Shown one piece after another: positions 42,529 to 50,852 of a DNA stretch of 64,000 bases. Location: NCBI GenBank assembly GCA_003194525.1, contig NBIV01000009.1, forward strand, positions 124,001 to 188,000, written 5' to 3'. Within the stretch, counting starts at the first letter, position 1. Each line of letters opens with the position of its first letter. The notes below the pieces were generated by a model. The model saw only the letters and a list, made by a program, of their open reading frames with translations, ran no database searches and was not told the origin of the DNA. The position numbers and the translations under genes are program-made. The stretch is from Gracilariopsis chorda (Eukaryota > Rhodophyta > Florideophyceae > Gracilariales > Gracilariaceae).

Positions 42529-43914
42529 TTAGTGGTTTGGCCTTCGGCTTCGTCTCTTCTTCATTGAGCCGACGGCAGACATACAGCTCGCTGCGCTTGG
42601 TGGAGTAGTGCTGGCCGGATCTGTAACATGCCGAACTGCAGAACTAGAGGTTACAGTTCTAGGGCTCTCTTCATGAGTTCGATCACTCTGATCGTTTGCT
42701 GAGCTCGAATTCGCTTCCACAAGTTTCTGACGTGCGCTAGCTTGGGGTTTAGTTGCACCGTCTGGAACTGTGGGCCCAAATCCGTGTCTCCTTCTCATGC
42801 TTCCCGTCCTAGCAAACGCTGACTCCAGGTTGTCAGAATTGTTCGGGATGCCCGATACACGTCTCACCAATTTCTTGGCGCTTTGCGCAGTTGCGAATGC
42901 GCTTTGCTGAGGCGCGTGGCTGTTGTCTTCTTCGCTTGCAGCACTCGCCGCGTTGTGAAGAGGGGTTATGCGAGAGTGAAGTTTTTCACGGTGCCTCGTA
43001 ATAGAGATATTCGCAAAGGCTGACACTTGCGCCGCTGCACTAGGGTTGGCACCGTCAGAAGTAGAAGTAGTGGATTTGAACCGTTGCAAGTGAGCGGTTC
43101 CGTCTTGTAGCATTTCTTCAAAAGAACCTTGCACCGTACTCGTTTCTTTCTCTGGTAGCGTAGGGTGGGCGGCAAATGGAGCGTCAGACGGTTTACGTAG
43201 AAGAGCATACCCGTCGCGCCTACTGGAAGCGGTACGGAGTCCCGTGTCATCAACAAAGGCATTCTCGTCTGCTGTTACACTTTTAGACCTTGCTGAAGAT
43301 GAGTGTAATGCGGCTTCATATGAACCCTCCACGGCGGAAGGCAGGGGCACTGGACGCGGCGGTTTGCGGGCCGGATTACTTTGAGTAGTTTGCGCAGCAT
43401 GTGGTAGCGGAGACGGAGGCGAGGTGGGCGTTTGTTGCTGGTGCTCGACCGGCTCGGATACGGTGGGTGGAAGCAATTGTTTCAAGCTGCCGCTGCTGCT
43501 GTGGGGTGGTTCGGTCGGGACTGCTACAGGGTGTCGAAGCGCGAGTGCAGGAGAGTGTGATGCAGATGGTGCAGCAGTGGAGGGAAGGGAAGCAGAGGAG
43601 TTCGAAAGCTGTTCCCGAAATCTAGCGTCGTAGTCGTCATCTCTTGCTTCCTGCTGAGCAATTCGTGTCATTAGAGCGTCGCGGCTCCAGGCGCCGAAGG
43701 AAGCTTGTGAGGGGTGTTCCACAGGTTTGGTTTCATGTTCTGCTGTTTGCTCGGACCCCCACCACTCTGGGGAAGCTGAAGCAGGGGCGTCGTCGAAGGC
43801 GGTGCGGCGTGAATTGTCTAGCGGAGCGATAATTTGCGATCGCTTCTTGTCCTTTTCATACTCCTTCTTAGCGACCTTGGCAGCTTTCAAGGCGCCGATA
43901 GCGATAAAAACCAT
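42529..43914 (-). CDS. Disordered Ser/Pro/Ala-rich unknown protein
   Basis: 461 residues. The first 30 form a possible amphipathic Ala/Lys-rich helix (IGALKAAKVAKKEYEKDKKR). The remainder is low-complexity Ser, Pro, Thr, Ala and Gln with no predicted fold by eye. Three short repeated patterns of the form G-S-(F/Y)-E-(E/A) occur, for example EGSYEAAL and QGSFEEML, and basic patches lie near SAKKLVRRVSG and at the C-terminus. These may be docking or phosphorylation motifs. The ATG at 43914 lies in a good context (CCATGG). The gene is intronless. I do not recognise it. A long uninterrupted frame with repeated motifs supports a real gene. Confidence 0.65.
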   Translation of the reverse strand: MVFIAIGALKAAKVAKKEYEKDKKRSQIIAPLDNSRRTAFDDAPASASPEWWGSEQTAEHETKPVEHPSQASFGAWSRDALMTRIAQQEARDDDYDARFREQLSNSSASLPSTAAPSASHSPALALRHPVAVPTEPPHSSSGSLKQLLPPTVSEPVEHQQQTPTSPPSPLPHAAQTTQSNPARKPPRPVPLPSAVEGSYEAALHSSSARSKSVTADENAFVDDTGLRTASSRRDGYALLRKPSDAPFAAHPTLPEKETSTVQGSFEEMLQDGTAHLQRFKSTTSTSDGANPSAAAQVSAFANISITRHREKLHSRITPLHNAASAASEEDNSHAPQQSAFATAQSAKKLVRRVSGIPNNSDNLESAFARTGSMRRRHGFGPTVPDGATKPQASARQKLVEANSSSANDQSDRTHEESPRTVTSSSAVRHVTDPASTTPPSAASCMSAVGSMKKRRSRRPNH

Positions 43915-44192
43915 GGAGCAATTGCGTGAAGTAGGGGGAAAGAGAAATGGTGCGGGAGGAAGGGGGGAGGGTGGGTGTTTGTTGGCACGGGACTTGCGTT
44001 AGATAGGCGGGAAGAAGGCTGGAGTTGTTTTGAGGGGCTGCATACGTCATGCGCACAGATGCTTCCTTGCGCCCGTGCAATGGCGTGCAACGGTGACGCG
44101 TATGCACGTGTGCATGTGTATGGCTGTGTGGCCGTTCGCCGTGAACGTTGTCTGCGTTCAGTAACTTTATAGTTGTGAGCGCGTGGACAGAA

Positions 44193-44261
44193 AGTGGCCT
44201 TTAGGCCACCCGTCACGTGTTCCTATTCACTGTGACGTCACGACGCAGCGCGTCACATGAC
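44193..44261. promoter_or_regulatory. Cluster of palindromic bZIP/bHLH-type sites
   Basis: Within 70 bp lie GTGGCCTTTAGGCCAC (44193-44208), CACGTG (44214-44219), TGACGTCA (44233-44240) and GTCACATGAC (44252-44261). The second is a G-box or E-box core and the third a full CRE. They lie about 280-350 bp upstream of the ATG of the minus-strand disordered protein, so they are probably part of its promoter. Function is inferred from the motifs only. Confidence 0.5.
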
Positions 44262-44885
44262 TCTTGCGCTCATTTGCGCGAGCCACCCACCGCCACGAGC
44301 CTCCCCGAGAACGGGAGCACTTGTTGCTCCTACCGAAGGCGAAGGGCTAAACGTATGTCGCATCCTTATACCTTAATGAGGTCAGTTTTTGATAACATTA
44401 CCCTTGGTACAATCCATTTTAACTTTGGGACCGGGTCTCAAATCGGCACAAGAACCCAAGTTCATGCCATTTCTGCGTCTCTTGCGACAGTTCTGAAACA
44501 GGGTATGTTTCGTCTAATTGCAGCCACGCGGTGTACCAACGGTACCTCATGGCAACAGTTCCTGGAACACCGGTCGTCCGCGTAATGCTACCACCAACGA
44601 GGCCGGCGCATTACTCTATACCCCCCAGCCCAAACAAACATGTCAAGTGCCCTGAGCTGCCCTGAGCACACTTTCAGCGTTCGAGACAGATGTGCGCAGT
44701 GTTTCAGACTTCAGCTGTTCCTCCTATTTATGTTGCTATGCACTGCCTCAGTACATGGAGCAGGGCATATAACTCTCTACAGCCCGGAAAACCATCCACC
44801 CAGCATCCTCGTGTTAAAGCTCTCATCTACGTGAAGATCTACGCCTGAACCAGTGCCCGCAACGCAGTCACACGGTGCAACTTTG
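44262..44885. other. Intergenic, no gene seen
   Basis: About 620 bp between the palindrome cluster and the stop of sulfotransferase 2. Short plus-strand frames occur but lack motifs. Confidence 0.45.
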
Positions 44886-46022
44886 TTAATCTGCTGCTTC
44901 CGCGCTGCAGTACGTCGTAGGTCCACTAGAGAACTTGCAGTAGCAATCATTCCGCACATCTTCAAGCATTTTCTGCCAAACAAAACAACCGTAAAAGCTT
45001 TCGCACAGCTCGTCCCAGTTTTCCACTACTTCACACAGACTGTCTCTAGTTGCCTTAAACCGTGATGGTTTGGTATCTTCAGCTCTCAATCCCAAGAACG
45101 CTTGGACATCAGTCATCACATTCTCCCGGTCGTACAGATAATCTTCATACGGAACTTCACGAACGCAACTCTCACTGCCACTTATAACGTTGACAGCGTC
45201 AAGAATCGCGTGATGGCTCTTCACTTTTTCCCGAATGGTATCGTGTAGAAACTTGAAGTTATCAATGCGAAAGCGACAACCGGCGCCTAACTTACATCTC
45301 TCTTCCATAGTCACGTTTTCCCGCAGTCCTTCCACAGCAGACGTATCATTCAAGTATCGATTGGCATACTCCCCGACACTCGCTTTAAACAAGTTTCTTC
45401 TATAGTTCCAAATTATTCGAGTTTGATACTTTTGAGCAAGCGCGCGGAACTGTTTGGGCTTGTTCACAATGTGAGCGGGGCGAATCTTAAACCCAGGAAC
45501 CTTGCCCTTTTTAATGCCTCTCTTGAAGAAGGCAGCAGTTTCTTCGAGCGCCGCACTGGAATTGAATAACGGTTGGTGATCCACCAGCTCGGCTATCTCC
45601 GTGTAGATCTCCGAGTGAGAGCGCAATTCCGACAACAAAGCCGAGGAACCTGAGTGACCCATGAAAACTATCAAAAACGTCTTAGCTCGTTTTCCGCCGA
45701 CAGCACACCCAGGAAGTGGTCGCGCATGGCGAGCAGCACGCGCTAGTTGGTCGTCGAAAACCTTGTGTTTTCTTTCAGATGTCCCCAGATTGGTATGTAA
45801 CGCCAAGGAAGGAAATGTCACCAAGTGCGTGCAGAAGTAGATCACCAATGCTACGAAGGCTGGCAGTACAAGTACGACCGCGACTGGAAGACGCCATAGC
45901 TTGGAACGCTTCTTGCGAGGGTGAAGCGAGTTAAGAGCAGAACGACGTGGGGGAAATGTACTCTCTTTGTTCAAAGTTGAGGGGCTTGAAGATGATGAAT
46001 GACCAAGGGAGTGAATCGGCAT
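44886..46022 (-). CDS. Type II membrane sulfotransferase-like protein, copy 2
   Basis: 378 residues, clearly paralogous to the protein at 25796-26914. A basic cytosolic tail (KKRSKLWR) precedes the membrane anchor (about 43-66). Then comes a short stem without the Pro/Gln run of copy 1, and TFLIVFMGHSGSSALLSEL with GHSGSSALL at residues 122-130, the same positions as in copy 1. Shared blocks continue: IIWNYRRN, YLNDTSAVEGLR, EVPYEDYLYDRE, PSRFKATRDSLCEVVENWDELC and the Cys-rich end. The role is probably PAPS-dependent sulfation of a Golgi glycan, with the substrate unknown. The two copies differ mostly in the stem and at the tips, which fits old duplication and separate specificities. The ATG at 46022 places the anchor well. 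Confidence 0.72.
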   Translation of the reverse strand: MPIHSLGHSSSSSPSTLNKESTFPPRRSALNSLHPRKKRSKLWRLPVAVVLVLPAFVALVIYFCTHLVTFPSLALHTNLGTSERKHKVFDDQLARAARHARPLPGCAVGGKRAKTFLIVFMGHSGSSALLSELRSHSEIYTEIAELVDHQPLFNSSAALEETAAFFKRGIKKGKVPGFKIRPAHIVNKPKQFRALAQKYQTRIIWNYRRNLFKASVGEYANRYLNDTSAVEGLRENVTMEERCKLGAGCRFRIDNFKFLHDTIREKVKSHHAILDAVNVISGSESCVREVPYEDYLYDRENVMTDVQAFLGLRAEDTKPSRFKATRDSLCEVVENWDELCESFYGCFVWQKMLEDVRNDCYCKFSSGPTTYCSAEAAD

Positions 46023-46678
46023 TGGTAGTTAAGAGACAGTAGCTATTTCAGAAACTCTTTGGCAGATGGGCATTAGAAACATGGAACACGGACGTTACGA
46101 CCGGTGTGAAGAACAGCTCCAAGCTGCGGTCACTGCATCCCTTCTTATTGCACCCACAGATGTACTCCCAAATGACGTAGTTAAATATGGATAATCCTTG
46201 TGATGTATGAAGGACACCCTGCAAATCTGAACACCGAGAATGACAACAAAGAGATAATTGTAGATATCGCACGACGCGCCCTGTAGACTATCGCACACGT
46301 TGAGAATTCGCGCTCTTTGAGTGACAACATGCGCCGTGTTCAAAGCTGCGGTATCTACTTCCTGACCCAACCCCAGCCTGTAGCGCTATACGACGGGCCC
46401 TAACCTTATCATTTCTTCCTCGATTCTGAGCGCCATGACATCGCGATCCACATCCTTGTTCATGCTTCTCTCATATGCAACAGTCTTTCAATTCAAAACA
46501 AATGGAAGTTCTACGATAGGTAAAAAGAAAGAGTATCAGGGAAAGGAAACCGGAGGTTTGTCCTTATACTTTTTCAGTCAACAGTTAAAAGCCATGTTTG
46601 AACGCACAGACTTTTTTCTGGAGTGATTGAAGTGCCGGAGACTTGCCCGTCAGGATCAGGTGTTTGTTTCTACCATTA
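46023..46678. other. Intergenic, border of repeat zone
   Basis: 650 bp upstream of sulfotransferase 2, including its likely promoter. No gene seen. Repetitive DNA begins at 46679. Confidence 0.45.
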
Positions 46679-47410
46679 GTGTGAGTGTCATGTTGCACGA
46701 TGTCATGACACCGGACGATGACAGTCCTTTTTGTACCCTTATTTGCTGGAGAGTAGATCAAAAATATATTCGTAGCTCGAGAGTACCAGCACAGGTGTGC
46801 AATGCCAATGTAGTAAATAGGCACAAACTGCGACAAAGACCCAAGATGCAAAGTAGAAAGGGAACCCGTAGTGACCATACAACAAAACGAGCGACAAAGC
46901 CCGGTACAATGTAAAGAGACTACATCAGCGGATAACCTACGCGATCAAAACCCTAAATCTAGCGTAGTGCTGATTATCAGTCGTAGTATAGCGCAATAGC
47001 CTACACGCACGACCAAAACTTTAGATCTAATGCGCGGCCAAAGTGCATCGTGCTACACAAGACAAGCCCAAACAAGAGCAGCGTAGTACAAGCACGTAGG
47101 AAGATGCGGGAGACTAAGCCGCAACACGTAAAAGGGGTGAGTGATAAAGAGTTTGGTTGATGGCAGGGAGGAGCAGAATGCTCTAAGAGAAGGTGGGGGT
47201 TGTCCAAGAGAGGAGAAGTGGTCTGGCCAGAGTTCGCTTGGAGGCCACTGACCCCGGACTTATATAGACAATTAGGCTGTGTGCATTATCTCTATTTATT
47301 CATACTAGGTCTAGATAATAACCCATAACAACTTTTCAGGGGACACTTTCCTGTAATGTAAAACCAGCGTGCTTAGCAATGGCACTGTTCTGCTTAGGGT
47401 ATTTTTGTGT
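46679..47410 (-). repeat. Left arm of a large inverted repeat (LTR-like)
   Basis: About 730 bp whose reverse complement aligns over nearly its whole length with 49412-50153. Shared blocks include CAACCCCCACCTTCTCTTAGAG, the segment around TATATAAG/TATAAAAG (TATA-like, near 47262 and 49554), ATTGGCATTGCAC and GACACTCACAC at the outer end. Divergence is considerable by eye. The internal TATA-like box followed by a pyrimidine-rich leader resembles an LTR. Both TATA boxes face outward, so this is either two opposed solo LTRs or the long terminal inverted repeats of one element. Confidence 0.8.
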
Positions 47411-47456
47411 CTATATATTATCTAATGATCGCCGAAGATGATTCCAATACCCTCTT

Positions 47457-47890
47457 ATGAACCAAATTGCTATATTCAGGCCTGGTACCACTGCCATACT
47501 TCGCGACATGACTGACGATTCCAGTGTATCAGGTCATTCCATTCCATATTATGCTTTTATCGATATGGAGGCGAAAGAATATGAAGAAACGCATACCCTG
47601 GCACCGCGGCAACAAGAACCGACTAATGGATTCTCTTCATACATCAAAAGGCTTTGTTTGGTCTAAGGACTTATTATAGGAATTTGAGGAGATACTGCGT
47701 AGTATTTCTGAAAGCGAAAGGAAATGGGTAGAAGCCGCTGTGGTATTGAATGATCGTATTGCCCAGGCACCGAATCTTTACGTGGGTGGGCAACTGCATG
47801 GAGTGGTGTTCTCTGCAAACTGTCCTCTTCTGAATAACGGCGGCCCTATTTCACTCCTTCTCACTATGCTCGATACCCGTATGGACAAAT
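47457..47890 (+). pseudogene. Broken ORF between inverted arms
   Basis: Two adjacent plus-strand coding-like segments: 69 codons from 47457, and then, after a stop and shift near 47670-47690, a second segment in another frame. The second contains FEEILRSISESERKWVEAAVV and NLYVGGQLHGVVFSANCPLL. They read as parts of one former protein. No family was recognised. It is probably an ORF of the mobile element or captured DNA. Confidence 0.4.
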
Positions 47891-47929
47891 CAAAGATATC
47901 TCTTCTTCATTGTGATATTTTGGCTGCTG

Positions 47930-48660
47930 TGTTGTGGTTGTTGCTGTGCTGCCATAGCCAGCGCAGGCAGCGACAGCGCCACCGCCATGTCCAGCATGAG
48001 CATGATTTTCCACGTCATTTCGATGCTGCAGAAGTGCTAGAACACCAGCCCCCACGAGTTGAGCAGCGCCATGTGCACGCCGTACAACGCCGCGTTGAGG
48101 AGCAGCGACAGGCGGGTGCTCGCACTTGTGTACAACAGGTAGCTTTCGTACCCGATTTTCAGGTAGCTTCACGGCCACATGACCGGGTGAACCACCCTCA
48201 GTGGGCGGTATGGCCACTTGGGCAGGGTGGTGACGGCGGGAATGAAGATTGTGCGTGCCGTACTAGCAATAGTGCCGCCGACGTATGGAATGCAAGCGGA
48301 GCCGCCGGCGACAGGCAAGAACTGACGCCCTAGGCACGAGGTGCATGAGGTGGCGAGGTCGACGTTGGCGCTGGCGCGGAAGGTGCCCGGTAGGCAGGGT
48401 GAGCAGCTTTGCTGCTCGTTGAAGAAGAAGACTTGGTTGCAATAGCAGGTGGTGTGCTGACCATTGGGCGCAAAGTTGGCGGTGCATTGGATGCATGTGG
48501 TGGCGAAATCAGTGTTTAACGCGTGTAAGAAGGTTTCCACGGGACACAGCGAGCAGGTTTTCGTGGAGGTATTGAACAAGAAGCCGGACAGACAGAAGCA
48601 GGTGTTCTAGGCGTCAGAAGGGATGGAATTGGGGCTGTAGTGGCGGCAGTTGCCCCCGGG
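47930..48660 (-). pseudogene. Broken gene for a Cys-rich, membrane-spanning protein
   Basis: The minus strand reads a run of Cys-rich repeats with the pattern C..C..G.F......C..C, for example TCSLCPVETF and SCSPCLPGTF. This resembles the ephrin-receptor-like GCC2_GCC3 repeats of large surface proteins. A stop interrupts the frame at 48607 and another at 48169. Beyond the second, a different frame continues with a hydrophobic, membrane-like segment (LYTSASTRLSLLLNAALYG) and then a further stop. At least two stops and one frameshift make it a pseudogene. It is only a fragment of what such proteins need. It lies between the inverted arms and may have been captured by them. Confidence 0.65.
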
Positions 48661-48934
48661 GTCGCGGCGCCGGGCGTCGGGAGGGGGCTGCCGGCTGCTT
48701 CGCATGCTTATGCAGATGAATTGCCTTGCCATGATGGCAGGGCATGGCAATTTTGGGGTGCCCGCCCTGCTATTATGGCAAGAGCATACACCCAGATTCA
48801 CAAATAGCATGGTACTAAAGATGGAAGACAAAAAATCAAGAGAGTATACGCAACTCAGGCCCAAATGCTTACGGGCCATTTTTCAATGTCTCGCCCTTGC
48901 ATCCTGTCAGGCATTCACGCCCCATCCGTGCCCT

Positions 48935-49019
48935 AGGTGGAAAAGTCGGAAAGGGGGTGGAGTCAAAATGAGATGCGATCTCATTTTAAGGGCCATACCC
49001 CCTCTTGCCCTTTCCACCT
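48935..49019. repeat. 85-bp imperfect hairpin
   Basis: A perfect core AAAATGAGAT-GCG-ATCTCATTTT (48965-48987) is flanked by imperfectly matching arms (AGGTGGAAA... and ...TTTCCACCT). It could be a small foldback or MITE-like element, or a terminator-type hairpin of the surrounding element. Confidence 0.75.
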
Positions 49020-49411
49020 CTGGTGTCACTCATCACTTCTTGCCTTATCCACCCCAGATGCCACACATGTTGCCGCTCCTACCTCCACTGCACAGCCCAA
49101 TACCATCACTGTCACAACTTCATCTCCGATCACTCTCCGGCCCTATCCCAGAAACCCAAGAGAAAGTGCAACAACAACAACCAACACCCCACTACCGCCG
49201 GTTTGTCCTACTCCGCCGCTCTTTCTGCGCCGTTTTAGCACGCCAGCTGTCTGCCGCCTCAGCCCGAACTCCCGAATCATACTGTGCATTATTAGCAATC
49301 ACTTTGTCAGTTACCGCACACCGTTCATGTCCCTTTCATTGCCCAACATGTCGTGTATGCCCCTTGCCGACGCCCTAACACCACTGCCCTGCGGTTTCGT
49401 CCGCTCAATGG

Positions 49412-50153
49412 CACAAGAAAATACCCTAAGAGGTATAATACCTTTTGCCAAGCTGGTCTATAATGGAAAAAATGTGGCCCATGATAGGTTATTATGAGTT
49501 GTTGCTTAGACCTAGTATGTATAAATAGAGATTATACGCGTAGCTTAATTGTCTATAAAAGCCCGATGTCAGCGGCTTCCAAGCCAACTCGGGCCAGGCC
49601 ACTTCTCCTTCCTTTCGCAACCCCCACCTTCTCTTAGAGCTGTCTGCTCCCCCTTCCCTCGAACACTACTCTATCCCACTTTCCTCGCATAACCGTGAAT
49701 CTCGGTCTCCTGCACACCGTGAGTGACTCTGCTGCCTCGGTCTGTTACGAGATCAGCCGGCATATTAGTTCGCTCCAAGCCTCACACTAGACCTAAGGTT
49801 ATGGTCGTGCGTGTTCATTGAAAACATTTGTATCCCTATTGCGCTGGACCTAAGGTTTTGGTCGCGCTTCTGTTGTCAACACTGTTCGTCTCCACCGCTA
49901 CTAGTGGGCAGCTGTCCTGTGTACGCTTGTATCATCATCTATTTCCGCCTTGCCTTAGTCGAGGCCGTGAATCTCTTGTGCCTGCCGCCTCAGTACTCAC
50001 GTTGCTATTAACCCTTTTCGGTCTACTATCTATTGGCATTGCACGCCAATGCTGGTAGTCTCGAGCTACAAACATATTCTCAAGCTACTCTGCAGCAAAA
50101 AAAAGGGCTGTTGTCGTCCGGTGTCGTGAAATCGTGCAATATGACACTCACAC
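49412..50153 (+). repeat. Right arm of a large inverted repeat (LTR-like)
   Basis: Counterpart of 46679-47410 in opposite orientation. It has a TATA-like box TATAAAAG near 49554, then a pyrimidine-rich stretch. A motif of the form GACCTAAGGTTTTGGTCG occurs twice (near 49790 and 49847). The arm ends in ATGACACTCACAC. Twenty-nine bases further on the copia target duplication begins, so the copia element inserted at its edge. Confidence 0.8.
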
Positions 50154-50182
50154 ATCCCATATCTAGTGTCTATCTGACCGGC

Positions 50183-50187
50183 TTGCT
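50183..50187. repeat. Target site duplication TTGCT (left)
   Basis: TTGCT immediately before the left LTR, identical to 55850-55854 after the right LTR. A 5-bp duplication is the normal size for copia integrases. Confidence 0.8.
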
Positions 50188-50399
50188 TATTGGATTTGCA
50201 GAAATTTTGCGCAGTTAACAGGTTCCGTCAAAGGGGAAACGTCGCAGTAAGAATTCTTCCTTCTCCCTCACTGTCCCCTGCACTTGACAGGCAGTGCCAA
50301 GCGCGAGTCGGGAGTTTATTTTAGCTCATCCTCGGAGCAGCACGAGCTGCACGAGTTCATGTCAGCGTAAGTAGTTGAGCTTACGTCAGTAGTGCAATA
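50188..50399 (-). repeat. 3' LTR of copia element
   Basis: 212 bp matching the LTR at 55638-55849. It shares GGAGTTTATTTTA, CACGAGCTGCACGAG and GTAGTTGAGCTTACGTCAGTA. Read leftward it starts TATTGCA, where TGTTGCA is the intact form seen in the other copy. The purine tract adjoins it. Confidence 0.9.
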
Positions 50400-50852
50400 C
50401 CCCCTTCAGTTCACGTTGAAGAGCCAAAGAGAAATAAATGCCTCTAGAGGTTTATCGTAGATAAGAAGCAATGACCGTAGCAGAGTGGTAACACTGTGGT
50501 TGAGAGATAAAAGAAGTAATGGGTTCAAGAAAACCAGGTGCGTGACAAAATGAGACATTAAACTCATGAAGTGCTGACATGAAAATAGCGTTCGTGTTTT
50601 ATTCATGTTACGAAGGCTGACCACCGGAAGGGGAATTGAGGGCCTACTTAATTTTGGGCGAAGGAATGTCCAGCTCGGCAGTAATTCCCCGTCTTCAAAA
50701 CAGTAACACAATGTAATGAAATGGCACGAACCACGCAGCCGGGAGCCATCTCATGTACTACGTATAACCTGGAGCAAATCCGTTTTCCTTTTTTTAAAGC
50801 ATATTTGAGATGAATTACTTGCATCGGAGACGTATATAGTACAGTTGGACAC

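Noticed and set aside
43975-44172. Small plus-strand frame upstream of the disordered protein
   Set aside because: Lies in a promoter region, no motif, biased composition.
47864-48333. Overlapping plus- and minus-strand frames of 117-197 codons in the Cys-rich pseudogene area
   Set aside because: They are other-frame shadows of the broken Cys-rich gene.
48650-49497. Plus-strand frames of 186 and 242 codons with Pro/His/Ser-rich content
   Set aside because: They run through the hairpin and repeat arm, overlap each other in different frames and show no domain.
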